Assembly: GCA_020796225.1 (NCBI GenBank)
Contig: CM036756.1
Coordinates: 50,262,363 to 50,326,362 of the forward strand
DNA length: 64,000 nt
Direction of reading: 5' to 3'
Source of the DNA: Arion vulgaris
Lineage: Eukaryota > Mollusca > Gastropoda > Stylommatophora > Arionidae
Below are positions 10,411 through 23,900 of the stretch, one piece after another. The number at the start of each line of letters is the position of its first letter. The first letter of the stretch is position 1. The translations under genes were made by a program, and so were the position numbers. The notes under the pieces were generated by a model. That model made no database searches, had not been told where the DNA came from, and saw nothing but the letters and a program-made list of their open reading frames with translations.

Positions 10411-11190
10411 TCAAGTGTAGTGCTTGCCGGTGTAAGCGATCATCTCTCTCCACAACTCTCTTTGCTTGGTGCATGTAATCAGTTCTGATGTCGATCTTTT
10501 GTCGAACCATGATGTCAGGTCATCCAATGTCTTCTCTCTCTGTCTTCCACGATCTCTCCTTCCTAATATTTCTCCTCCAAATGTTCTAAACCTTCTCTTC
10601 GCATTATATGCCCAAAGAACCTTGATTGTCGGATTCTTATTCTTTTGATAAGGTTTCTTTGTGTGCAGGCCTGATTTAAAACCTCTGCATTTGTTTTCTT
10701 TGCTGTCCATGGAATTTTCAGCATTCTTCTGTAAAACCACATCTCTGTGGCTTCCAATGATAGTATTGATTGTTTGTTCATTGTCCATGATTCGCTGCCA
10801 TACATAAGTATTGGTTCAATATAGCACTGGAGTACTCGTTTTCGCAATGTCATTGGGAGTGAGTTCACGCTCACGCATAGTGTGTTCTTCATTTTCATAA
10901 AACTGCTTTCGTTTGAGCTATTCTACTCCTAATCTCTGTTGTACATGTTCCATCTGATGTTAAGAATGTTCCCAGATACTTTCAATATTTATTTTGATAT
11001 TACATGTTGGTGTTTCCTGTTTCTTGCAGACAACCATAACCTCTGTTTTCTTTATCTTCATGCTTAATCCTTTCTTTTCACTTTCTCTCACTAATATGTC
11101 TATCAAGTCTTGTAGATCTTGTTCATTTGTAGCCATGAGAATTGTGTCATCAGCGTATCTTAGATTGTTCATATTCACATTATGATACCA
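10411..11190 (-). mobile_element. RTE-like LINE, RT core and C-terminal remnant
   Basis: Minus-strand frames carry the RT active site (MNNLRYADDTILMA at about 11160), then VLQCYIEPILMYGSESWTMN and FFGHIMRREGLEHLEEKY. These are the RT palm and C-terminal region of RTE-type endonuclease/RT proteins. Frames are shifted near 10960 and the upstream RT is missing. At 11190 it meets an oppositely oriented LINE piece. A related copy is at 31810-32500. Confidence 0.8.
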
Positions 11191-11592
11191 GTGCCAAACC
11201 TGGACACTGACAACAAATGATAGAAGAAAACTAGTCACGACTGAGATGAAGTGTCTATGCAGAATGCTGGGGATAACAAGTAGAGACTGGTTGAGAAATG
11301 AAGACATCAGGAAAAAAGTGGTACAACATCAATACTAAACTTCATCAAGAAACAACAAATTAAATGGTTCGGTCACACAAGCAGATTACCAACAGACGGT
11401 GCACCTCAAAGAGCAATGCTGCTCCGATACAATGGGTACAAGGCAAAAGGCAGGCCATGCAAAAGATGGACCTCAGAGATAACAGAGGCGACGAAAGACA
11501 CTATCTACAAAGTGCACACAAAAGCCCGTTTTAGAAATCTCTTCTTGACCTGGTGCTGTGAGGTAAAACAGGATTGGAGAAAAGAAAGATAA
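11186..11592 (+). mobile_element. RTE-like LINE 3' part (YQCQTW family)
   Basis: The plus strand reads YQCQTWTLTTNDRRKL, then KCLCRMLG and IKWFGHTSRLP, the C-terminal region of RTE-type ORFs. It is about 95% alike to 15355-15770 by eye. Its left edge is a sharp junction with the minus-strand RT piece, and the same junction occurs at about 15355. Confidence 0.75.
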
Positions 11593-11764
11593 GAATTAAT
11601 AATTAAAATACACACTTCTTTAATTAAATGGTTTTAGCACATAAAGTTGATAACAAAATAATTTTATCTTTATCCATATTCTAGTATGAACGACATTGTT
11701 TTAGTTGCATGAAAATATCTATGTTCTGTATATACTGCCAACAATGATGGACTTTCCGACAAGT

Positions 11765-11938
11765 CTATAACTTTACAAAGCCTTCAGAAGCTGCTAAGCT
11801 AAATAGGAAGTTTTCAGTAGCTGGTGGCATCTTTCTTTCCTTCAAAGTCTCCAGTGTTAAATACAGTTTGCCATCCTCATCACTAACTGCTAGGGATTTC
11901 AAGTTGTTCAGCAAATCTTTAGTTTTATTTGCTATTTC
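11765..11938 (-). CDS. DENND10: DENND10 last exon with stop codon
   Basis: 174 bp after TATTCTCAG. It encodes EIANKTKDLLNNLKSLAVSD, then LETLKERKMPPATENFLFSL and AASEGFVKL, followed by TAG. It aligns with human DIALKTREIFTNL and PPATENFLYHLAAAEQML, ending within a residue or two of the human C-terminus. The 3' UTR continues below 11765. Confidence 0.94.
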   Translation of the reverse strand, partial: EIANKTKDLLNNLKSLAVSDEDGKLYLTLETLKERKMPPATENFLFSLAASEGFVKL

Positions 11939-14900
11939 CTGAGAATAGAAATAGCTTGTTTAAGCGACAGCTTTTTCAGATGCATTTAAACAATCTATAA
12001 CTCATTCCTTCTGTCTATCTATCACTTTCTCTCTCCCTACATATAAATATATATCAATTCATATATATATATATAAATTATATATCCCCTTCCTAGGGAT
12101 AAATATAAGTCTCAGCAACTTAGTGTGAAAATAAAGGGAAAAGACCAAGGTCATGAGAATAAATGCAGTAAATGTAAACCAGATTAAGCTGGAGGAAACA
12201 GCTCTACAGGATGTAGAATCATACACATACCTTGGTAGCAACATAGACACAGAATGGGGAAACAAACAACGATGTCAAGATAAGAATACAAAAGCAAGGG
12301 GAAACTTTATTGCATTGAGTAAAATATGGAAGTCAAAGGAGATCAAAACAAACAAAAAGCTGAGAATCTTTCAATTAAATGTGAAGTCAGTGCTGTTCTA
12401 TGTCTCGAAACATGGAGAACAACAAAAGAAACCACCAGAAAACAACAGACCTTCATAAATGGATGCTTAGGTAGAACAGAGGGACTGAGATGGTATGATA
12501 AGATGACAAACGAGGAACTCAGAAAAAGAACTAAGCAGATACCAGTGGAGAAAGAGCTAAGGAAGAGACGCTGGCGATGGATAGGACACACATTGAGAAG
12601 ACCAACCGGAAACATTGCAAGACAGACAATGTTTTGGAACCCTCATGGAAAGAGGAGTAGGGGAAGGCATAGACATACCTGGAGAAGATAGCTGGAGACT
12701 GATATGAAAAGGATAGGTAAAACATGCAAAGAACTGGAAGGGATGGCAGGAGAGAGGAAGAGCTGGAAGAAGTTTGTTGAAGACTTGTGCTCTATTGGGA
12801 GTTGAAAGGTGAAGAAATGAGGGACAAATAATCCTTATGGTGACCTGATGACGACGAGACATTATGTTTGAACCATTTCGTCTGCCATTGTTGCAGAATG
12901 TAAACACACAGAATACCAATAATATACAGGAGGATCCCAGCTCAGTGCATGTAACTGTTGCATCAGTGAAGATCGTAAAAAAATCTTACAATCAATTATC
13001 AGGAAAAGTAACAAATAGGTGATAATTAACTTTTCGAACATGAAGATTGTCTATATTGAAAATCTCTGCTTATGCCGCCAATATTGTGAGGTAGTGTTCT
13101 CTTGGAATTGTTAACAACAATCTGTAATGTATTGTCTGCATATACTTTCAGTAGACAGCTTGAATATCATAAAATAAAACTGGTCAGCATAAGGCTATTC
13201 AACATTTCCCATAAAGTTTGTTCCAGAATGGTGCTGGAGAATGCAAAGTAGATTTTGAACATTGTCATCTGCTGATGACAGAGGAGAGACGGAAATGAGA
13301 TTGGCGGGGGAAATTTAACCAGATCACAGACTGATGTACGCCTCTGAAGCACTAGCCAATCCTACAAAAGCAGCAACAACATGGTTCTCCCTTAATAAGC
13401 ACACACTGTTAACTCATGTACGCCTGTTTTGAGATTGTGTGATAATATATCCGGAGCTAAATCGCTGACATTTTTTGGGTGTGAAATTTGACCAAAGCTT
13501 GTGTTTCATGGACTATGACATTGTCAAGGCATTTAAAGGACTGGAGACGATGAAAGTCATGAGTTGGCTAATATCGAGCAACGACTGCTTGTCATCCTGT
13601 ATCAGGCGCTAGTTCTTTCAACCATCGAATATGTGGCCGCCTCCCTCACTATTAGTGAGATGCAAATTGAATGACTGGAAAAAACACAGAAAGAAACCAT
13701 GCATATTATTCTGGGTTGCACTAGGATACACCTGCTTGGCGATGAGGTTTCTTCTTGATTTCCTAACCACAGAGTATAGATTGCTAGAGCATGTGCTAGA
13801 ATCAAGATTGCTAGATCATGTGCTAGAATCAAGATTGCTAGAGCATGTGCATATCTCAAAAAAAAATGTGCATAACTCTTTCCATGCAGAGTTATTTCCT
13901 CAATTTTTAAACAGTTAATTCAAGAAAGGTAAAAGATTTTTTTAACAATTCCTGACTACTCGTCAGTAAATAAACATATATGTATATACCTTATTATATA
14001 CTAAATTGACGAAAACTGGACAACCTAAATTGAAGAACACTGGACAACCTAATAGAATAACAAGGTTAAAAAGTAGTAGACGTAAAATAGTAGAAGTAAC
14101 ACTAGAAAGACTTCTTATATAGGAAGCAACTCTATAGCGCAGTATGCGGCTAATGGCATGCAACAGACTTCCGGTGTGGCGCAGTGTGCTGTGAAAAGCA
14201 TGAAAAGCTTTAAAAAGGATAATCCACTGCATGAGGTGCACAATATCAGAAATGGGAGTCTATGTGGAGCAACTGTGGGTTGGCCGTGCTGCAGACACTG
14301 TTCGGCTGGTATGTGGACCCACGGATATTGACCACGGGGAGGTCAATGAATAAAGCCTTTTCAACCATCATCAAATTTGATATAGGTACAGAGATATGAA
14401 TCCTGTGGTGGTGAATGCAGATGTCAATGCCATCATTAATGAAAACTGTAGTGAGGGTGACGTAATCTACACAAATGGATCATAGTTCGCCACCAAAAGT
14501 CTGCTTGAGCCTATTCTATAAATTCATACGGCAGAAAGATCAAGGAGGACAGTGGTGTATTTAGTATGACAACAAGTAGCATGACAATGGCAGTACTGAC
14601 AGTGACTAAGGATCTACCTGGCTTGAGTCACAGAACTATACAAATGCATGCATTCTGAGTAATTCATTGAGTATGATATGGAAGGTGGAGGCTGGTTCAG
14701 TACACAGACAATGGACTGAATCGCTACAAGGGTCAGACATTCATAGAATTACATTCATCTTCATTACAGGGCATATTGGTGTTGATGGCAACAAAAGAGC
14801 TGGTTGGCTCTGCCACCATATCAAGCTAATAGATAGAGCTGACATTCTGAAAGCCCACAAAGAGTCTATTGTCTATTCCCAGGTGGAAGATGTAGTTGGC

Positions 14901-17900
14901 TGTCCACTCTTGCCGTTAACATAGGGATGAGAGTTTTAATTTGCATTCTAGGGCCAGATGAGTCGCCCTTGTTGTGTCATATCCATGTTTATGTAGTGTG
15001 GTCTTTATAATGTCTATCCATCTTTTTCTTGGTCTTTCCTTAGCTCTAGAACCCAATCTCTTTTTATTGTATGCTGTTATTGGTGGTTGGTTGTATTTCA
15101 TTCTCATTAAATGTCCAAACCACTGCATTTGTTGTCTTTCGATGTATTCGGTGCATTTAGTTATGGCCACTCTGCTTCTGATGTCTTCATTTTGTATTCT
15201 ATCTTTTCCTGGTGTTTTCTGTTTTCTTTATATTCATGCTTATTCTTTTCTTTTAACTTTCTCTCACTAATATGTCTATCAAGTCTTGTAGATCTTGTTC
15301 ATTTGTAGCCATGAGAATTGTCATCAGCGTATCTTAGATTGTTCATATTCACATTATGCTACCAGTGCCAAACCTGGACGCTGACAACAAATGATAGAAG
15401 AAAACTAATCTCCACAGAGATGAAGTGTCTACGCAGAATGCTGGGGGTAACAAGAAGATACCAATTGAGAAATGAAGACATGAGCAAAAAAGTGGGTACA
15501 ACATCAGTACTAAACTTCATCAAGAAACAACAAATTAAATGGTTCGGCCACATAAGCAGATTACCAACAGACAGTGCACCTCAAAGAGCAATGCTGCTCT
15601 GATAAAATGGGTACAAAGCAAAAGGCCGGCCATGCAAAAGATGGACCTCAGAGATAACAGAGGCGACGAAAGACACTATCTATGATGCGCACAGCGCACA
15701 AAAGGGCCCGTTTTAGAAATCTCTTCTTGACCTGTCGCTGTGAGGCAAACAGGATTGGAGAGAAGAAAACATGTGATACTGATTAGCTTTGAAAGTTGAT
15801 ATATAACTCTAGAAAAATCTGGCCAGCAATGGCGGAATGCGGGAGGGCCATTCAGAGTCAGGACTGTTTGATTCTGAACACGACTTTGCTAGCGCATTAC
15901 CGCCATGTTTGGTCGGGTGTTTTCCGGTTTCGTTTGCCGAGCTACTGAGTTAGTGCTTGAGCAATGCTGTGAGCTATGACTGTTACATGGAATGTTTTTT
16001 GCTGTGTCAACCGTGCGCTTGTTGTGTGTATTCAGAAAATGGCAGGCAACGGTTATGACGAACAAGCTCAATCTGCCATATGCAGTTATATTGCGGGTGC
16101 AGAAAGCTGGATTTTGTCGTGATTGATGTTCCTTCGACAAGAATTGCAATTCAAGTGGTGAACAGTTTTGTGTTGCTACATTAGCGACGGCCATATGCAT
16201 TTAATGCGGTGCAGGTTGCTTTTTGTGGTGGTACACGGCTGTTTCATTCTGGAATTAGTTCACACAGGAAATATTTCACAGTTGTTAGCATTTCGTGTGA
16301 TTTTCATTGGCAATTATGGGGTGACCCGTTGCAGTAAAGTTGGAACCGTACTTATGAACTATATAACGCTAAAACATCACACAGTCTGAAATCTGAAGTT
16401 CAAAATCTTTGCTCCCTAATAAGTATACGCCCCTTGTCATTAAGGGCCAGTAAGATCCGCCCCCTCCCCCCTCCCTCCCAAACCAAAAAAGAGTAACGTG
16501 TACTTATTATTTTATAAATTATTTCTTCATTAATATTACTTGTAACTTGACACTGACTATCTTTGAAAGTTGAATATATAACACTAAAATATAAATATTA
16601 TATCATAATAATATAACAAGCATAATAATATATAAAATATCATTTTTTAAAAATATTATATACAATTTGAATACAATCAAGCATATTGCAGCATACTATT
16701 TTTCAGTAGTTCATTTTAAAATGTGCCTATCTACGATGTAACATTGTGACGTTTGACGTCTACCTGCAATGATAATTGTCAAAACAATTACGTCATTTTC
16801 ATTCATCTAGTAACTAACTGTATTCTTATGCCATCAACTCATTTCTTGATTATATAGTCCTTTTAATTATCGATTGAATCACAAATTATATATAAAAATA
16901 GTATAAAATTATAGAAAATAATAGAAATACGTTAACTAATCATCATAGAATAGTTTAAAGTAATAGCCCATTCCATCAATGAGTTTACGAAGAGAGATTA
17001 CATATTACAAAATCAACCAACATTTAAATAGTCATTCTGGCGGAATAGATAAGAACATGTAGTCTGTAATAGCCAGTAAGGTCACTGCCAGGAAGGAAAG
17101 CAATGGCAGACTACCTTCCAAGACAATGCCTAGAAAACCTTAACAATAATATGGAAGATATAATAACATAATAGAAACAAGATCTGCTGGTGAGGCCCCC
17201 AGGCTAGGAGGATCTTATAAACACACTGGGGAAGAGTCCAAGGCGGGGACTAGTACTAGCAAATCTGATGACGGCCAAAAGCCTGACTGTGTTGTCAAGA
17301 AGGCCTCGCTTGGACTTAATAAGAAAATTAAAATAGGAACGTGGAATGTGAGAACGATGAATGAGGGAAAACATCAGATAGTTGAGAAAAAAATAGAACG
17401 ACTAAATATCAACATATTAGGAATTTCTGAGCATAGGTGGAGCGGACAAGGTCCTTTACTACACAAAATGAAATGTTTATATATTCTGGAGGAGACAAAA
17501 AAGGAAGGAATGGAGTGGCGATATGTCTACAAAAACAAACATCTAATACACTCCTAGGATACAACCCCATAATGTAAGACTTCAGGGAAAATCAAGAAAC
17601 ATTACACTTATACAAATATATGCACCAACTACAGATGCAGAAGAAGAAGACATAGAGGAATTTTACAACATTCTCCAGGAAACAGTAGATAGAGTTAGCA
17701 AAAGTGACATCTTAATAATAATGGGAGATGTCAATGCCAAAGTTGGAAAAGATAGAACAAGAGAAGAAAAACAAATAGTAGGAAAAACGGCATAGGCAGT
17801 AGAAATGAGGCAGGGGAAAAACTGATAACTTTTTGTGCTGAAAATGATCTGGTGATAGCAAACAACATCCTAGAAGGTTATATACCTGGACGTCACCAGA

Positions 17901-20900
17901 CGGAAGACCAAAAACCAAATCGATTATATAATAATCCAACAGCAATGGAGATCAAACATAACAACGGCCAAAACCCTGCCTGGTGCCGACTGTGCAAGTG
18001 ACCATGAGCTGTTGATGGCGATGATAAAATTTAAGCTCAGAAAATTAGAGAAGAAACTAAAACCAGTACGTTTTGATGCTAATAAAATCCCAGAGGAATA
18101 TGGAGTAGAAGTAAAGAACAGATTTGAAATACTGATGACAGTCTAAGAAGAGATGACACCAGATGAGTTGACCACACATGCTAGAGATATCCTATTGTCG
18201 ACAGCCAAAGATATGGTTCCACGAAGAAAAGACAGAAAGAATGGGTGGATTGCAAACGATACACTAGAGTTAATACAACAGAGAAGAGAGAAAAGGCACA
18301 GGAATAGCGATTGAAGAAAATAGGTTGGCCTACAAAAATATAACAAAAGAAATAAGGAAGAACATAAGAAGAGATAAAAAGCAATACCTACAAAATTGTT
18401 GTGCAAGGTTAGAAGAACACCAGAAGAAAGAGAGAGAGCAGGAAATATTCAAAGAAATAAAATCAATGACCATAACGTTTAAACCAAAACTAAATGCAAT
18501 AAAATAGTGTGGGAATAACCCTAACAGAACAAGCAGAAATTCTCAATAGATGGAAAGAATATTGCAGCGAAATGTATATGAACAGAGGTGAAAAGGACAA
18601 TAGAACACTGAAATAATCACAGAGAAAGAACCAGAACCAACGCTAGAGGAAGTTGAATGGGCAATAAAAGCTTGAAGATGGGAAAATCACCAGGATGTGA
18701 TAATATTTCAGCAGAATTTATCAAAGCAGGAGGAGAGCAAAGCATAAAATTATATCATGCAATATGCAAAAAGGTGTGGGAAACAGGAATATGGCCAAAG
18801 GAATGGAAAAGATCAATATTTATCCCAATACCTAAAAAGGGAGACACCAAATTATGTACCAACTATAGAACAGTGGCATTGATAAGACACGCAAACAAAA
18901 TCTTATTAAAAATTATTATGGGAAGACTGTATAGGAAAATGGAAGAAAATATCAACATAACACAAGCTGGGTTTAGATAGACGGAACAGAGGTACACGTG
19001 ACCATATATTTAACATGAGAAAAATCTACAGAGTATAATGTAGATCTATACTCATGCTTTATTGACTACTCAAAAGGCATTTGATTGTGTAGAGCATCAG
19101 GAATTGTGGAAGATTATTGGAGAAATGGGATTCCCATTACATTTGATACAGATCATAAGAGAACTTTATAGTGATCTGTAGGCGGCTGTAAGAACATGTG
19201 ATGATACATCAGACTGGTTTGACATAGGTAGGAGTCAGACAAGGCTGCATTCTGTTGCCTTGTCTGTTTAACATATATGCAGAAAACATCATGAGGAATA
19301 TTACAGAAGATAGCGGAAAAGAACAATACGATCCTTTTATAATCGGAGGAAGAGAAATACCTGAACTAAGATACAATGACGATACAGTGTTACTGTCAAC
19401 ATCACAAAAAGGGATTGAGAAATTATTAGTAGAAGTGAAAGATAAAAGCGAAAAACAAAATCTATATCTCAATGTGGCAAAAACAAAAATAATGACAACA
19501 GATAAAACGAACATGACAAATGATATTTTTATCAATGGAGAGAAAGTAGAAAATGTGAACAGTTTTGAATATCTTGGTTCACTGCTAACAACAGATGGAA
19601 ATGGGATGAAGAAAATTAAAAGAAGAACAAACATGGCTTTACAAAAATTAAACAACTCAAAACAGTATGGAACGAAACTGATAAGAAAACAAAGATCAGA
19701 ATTCTAAGAGCATGCATATTCCCAGTGGCAACGTATGGGTGTGAAGCATGGACATTTAATAAAGCAGTGAAAACACATATGTGCTTTTGAATATAAGTGT
19801 TCCAGAAGAGCCCTTCGTATATCTTGGAGAAGAGAAGAGAGCAAATAGATCTATCCAGAAAGAACTCAAAATCAAAGAAAACTGGCTGATGCTACAAATA
19901 AGAAAGAGAAAATTGAGATATTTTGGACATATAAAAAGACATGAAGGGCTGAGAAGACCATCATGGAAGGAGGCATACCGGCAAAGAGAAGAAGAGAAGA
20001 CCACGGAGAAGATGGATTCAGGATGTAACTGATGGTTTGAACATGACGGCTGCAGAGGCAGGATATCTGGCCTATGAGAGAGAGAAATTCGGAGGACTGT
20101 TGGGGTGGCAAAGTTCTGCTCAGGACAAGCTATTTGATGATGATGATAAATAGCCAACTATCTTTAATATCAAGCTGTTGCAGAACAGAAGCATTTATTC
20201 TTTTCTCGAAAAGGGGAATAACTTCCCAGAATAGACAAATAATAGTAAATAGTCCAAAAACCATGATTTTTCCTAAAATTTTGTCTGGCCCCACCAAGAA
20301 AAATGACCACGAGCAGCCACTGTTCAAAACTGTAAAAAAAGCAAAGACATAATTTACACAATTTGTGATTTGAGATGTCAAAGAAAATGAATTTAAAGCA
20401 TTAATATGACAGAAAAGGAAAATGGATCCAATCAGTTACCACTACATGCCATAGTGAAACACGTACAAACAAAGTACTATAGTTTTACAAAAACAGAAAC
20501 AGTGACGATAAACAGCAACGTTTCGACCAACAAGGCCTTTATCAAGCAAACGAACAAACAGGAGTGACAAATTAAAATGAAACACAAATGGACGACCAAA
20601 TACAAACGTATCTAAGGAAAAGCTGGAATAAAAACGAATAACAAAATAAATGTAACACAAAAACACACATAAAAACTAGAAATAGAACGGAAAAGAAACA
20701 ATGAAACATCTAGTAAATATATAACTTGAATACATGCAACATATACCCATATAGAGTACAAAGCATAGGAAGAGAAAGTACTAAGAAGCATAAGAATGTA
20801 ATACGTTGAGCCAGCGTGGTTGCAAGGTACCATACAAAGAAATCAACCGATTCTCCAGAGCAAATCGACTACGATCATCAGAGGAACATGATCGGATGGC

Positions 20901-23900
20901 TGTGACCTGGACATCGCAAGCTCCTGAATGGCCAGTATCATTGAAATGGGTAGCTACAGGGTCACAGAGCATTGGCGTATATCGCGCAAGTGTTGGGCGA
21001 ATCGGTCACTGAGTCTCCTGCCGGTTTCCCCAATATAGGCCTTGTTGCACCGCTTGCAGATAATGGCATAGATAATATTACGGGACTCGAATGTGAAACT
21101 GTCTTCAACAACGAACGTGGCTTTTGGAAAAGACACCGCAGGGTCTGTATGACATAAGCACAAGTGTTGCAGAGCCGACGGCCACACTGGATGGTGCCAA
21201 AATGACTCTGGATATTAGGCTTGAGGCGACTGTGAACCAACATATCCTTAAGGCTTCTGTCCCGTCTGTACGCCACCAAAGGATAGTGTTGGAAGATTGA
21301 ACGTGTCTCAGGATCAGACTGAAGAATGGAGAGATGACGGAATAAGACTTTCTTCACAAGGAACTATGAGGGTGGAAAGTTAAGACAAGTTTCACCCTGT
21401 CAGAATTGGAAGTTCTATGCTGGTTAGAGAGAGCCTCCTGGCGAGAAATTTGTTGAACGCGCAGCATAGCAGAAGCAAGCACCTTATCCGGGTATAAGCG
21501 CTTACGAAAGAAATCCAGCATCTCGTGAGCTCTATCGAGAAAATCGTCGCCCTCGCTACAGAGGCGACGAAGGCGCAAGAGTTGAGAGAATGGTAAAGAA
21601 TCACGACAAGCCTGGGAATGGGAAGAGGTATAAAGAAGAAAACTATGTGCATCAGTAGGCTTGTAGTAAACTGATGTAGTGATGGTGGATAGGCTGATAG
21701 TGATAGTGATGTCAAGAAAGTTGACACAAGAGGTAGAGATGTGTGATGTAAACCGAATAGCCGGATTGAAGACATTAATGAAATTAATGAAGCGTGACAA
21801 ATCGGCTTCAGGCATATCGGTAATGCCAATACAATCATCAATGTATCTATGATACACAGACGGAAGAGGGCCATCATAGGAATTCCATACTAGGTGCTCA
21901 AGATGACCCATGAATAGACAAGCATAACTGGGTCCCATTTTAGTACCCATGGCGACCCCACTGATCTGCTCAAAGAACTGGTCATTGAACTGAAAGGAGT
22001 TGAGAGTTAGTACTAGTTCTGCAAGACGAAGGAGAGCCGAGGTGGAGACAAGTGGGTTAGTTTTCCTGTCGAGAAAGAACTGGAGAGCTTGAAGTCCGTC
22101 GGAATGAGGTATGGAGGTGTACAATGAGCACACATCAAGGTGGAAGAGACGGTAAGTCCTGCCAGGCAACAACTCAATAGACGAAAAACAGACAAGGTGT
22201 GGTTCGTATCTTTCAAGAATGAAGGTAGTGTGGTGACTATAGGATTGAAGATACTATCAAGAAATTGAGATATGTTCCTGAGGACAAGAGCAAGCAGAAA
22301 CGATGGGCCTACCCGGATTGTTCAGTTTATGAATCTTGGGGAGCATATAAAGGCGGGTTTTCCTAAACAGCTATCGATGACACAAAGTGATGATGCGCAG
22401 GTAGGAAGGTCGTTAGAGGCAATTAAGTTCTTAATTACTGTATGTACGGACTTTACTATTGTTAGATAGTGTTACATCAGAAGAACTAGTTTTATAGAAT
22501 TGGGTGTCAAGTAATTGGTTGCGGCCTTCCTGAAGGTATAGTTCTTTGCTCCATACCACTATTGCACCGCCTTTATCTGCGGTTTGATAACAATGTCATC
22601 AGTCGACGGAGGTGTGATAGAGCACGAAACTCGGACGGAGACATGTTAGAATGCCCTAGGCGTTTGGGGTGGAGCAGTCCAATATCGTGTAAAGTATTCT
22701 TGATGTAGAGATCAAGAGCGTTGGAGACACCAGGGTTGGGTGTCCAATCATGTTTCGAGTAGAATATTTAGCAAACATACTGTGTCATGACATTGGTCAG
22801 TGTCAACCTGGTTCCGAAAATGAAATTTCAGCCGTAAGCCACGGTGAAAACGGTGCACATCTTGAAGAGTAGAGTAGTGGTCAATGGTGGGTCGGAGAGG
22901 AACAAACTTGAGACCCTTACTTAAAACACATCTCTCGCTGTCCGATAAGGAAAGGTCTGGAGGGATGCAAACCACCTGTGTGGGAGGAGAAGATCGTAGT
23001 GGACAATTGGAAGGAGTGGTAGAAGGTACAGGGCAAAGAAGGTTAAGTTTTTGTTGGTGATGGGTGCACATAAATTCATGTAGTTGTCTGTTAAGAACAT
23101 GGATAATAAAACGAATAAGGGAGTAAAGGAGCATATTGCTAGAAGTGAGAAGTTGTAAACGCTGTAGAAGTAGGGACTGTGAGGAGTCCAAGTCAGTAAG
23201 AAGATGAGAATGGTTAGAAGCAATACAACGCATACGTTGTAGCGCACATTTGGTTTCTAGCTTCTGTAACATTCGCTGCTCCCTGGGGTATAACAAACCT
23301 GCCGAGGGGTGAAAGTTAGAAGCAAAGCCTTTGGGAATAACCCTAAGTCGCTGACACGTAAAGAGAAAATTGCGATGAGAACAGAAACAAGTTTTTTTTT
23401 TAAAGTAACCATAGCATAACTAATGGCAGTCAGACGCAAATCAGTCGGCATGCCATAAGAGCAAGAAAAAGACCTAGCAGATCAACCGCTAGTAACAACT
23501 GTTATAAGAAGGAGAAGATGGAGATATGTTGGACATGCCTTGAGAAGAAATGATCAAAGAATATCAAAGCCGGCATTGAAAGTGGATTGCAGAGGGTTCA
23601 AGAAATAGAGGACAACTTAAGGTGACAATGAAGCGAACTTTGCTGAGAGAAGAACGAAATATCAGTATCGGTTCCATGGAAGAGGTTGAGCAAGTTGCAA
23701 GGGAAAGAGCTGTAAGGAGAAGTTGCTTGTAGGCCATATATAACATATAACTGTACGAGAGAAATTATTATATTATTATACTATAACAGCGTGAGCTCAA
23801 AACAATAACTGCAATGAATATAGCTCATAAGAAAAAAACTCAGTTCCTCACAATGCTTAACGAGAAAAGTGGACTAGATGTGTAGGTTTGAGAGAAAGTG

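Larger units (their letters stand above)
20447..23455 (-). mobile_element. Penelope-like element with RT and GIY-YIG endonuclease
   Basis: A minus-strand element in the order N-terminal domain (23296-22748), reverse transcriptase (22172-21354), Cys-rich linker, GIY-YIG nuclease (about 21190-20800) and a 3' UTR with a hammerhead-like core. Several frameshifts break the ORF, but all domains are recognisable. Parts of the same family are at 8.4, 33.3-33.9 and 63.0 kb. The 5' side ends near 23455 against a LINE 3' end. It lies in sense orientation within the DENND10 intron. Confidence 0.9.

Noticed and set aside
20512..20545. A complete, active hammerhead ribozyme
   Set aside because: Helix I could not be found, and two catalytic core positions differ from the consensus.
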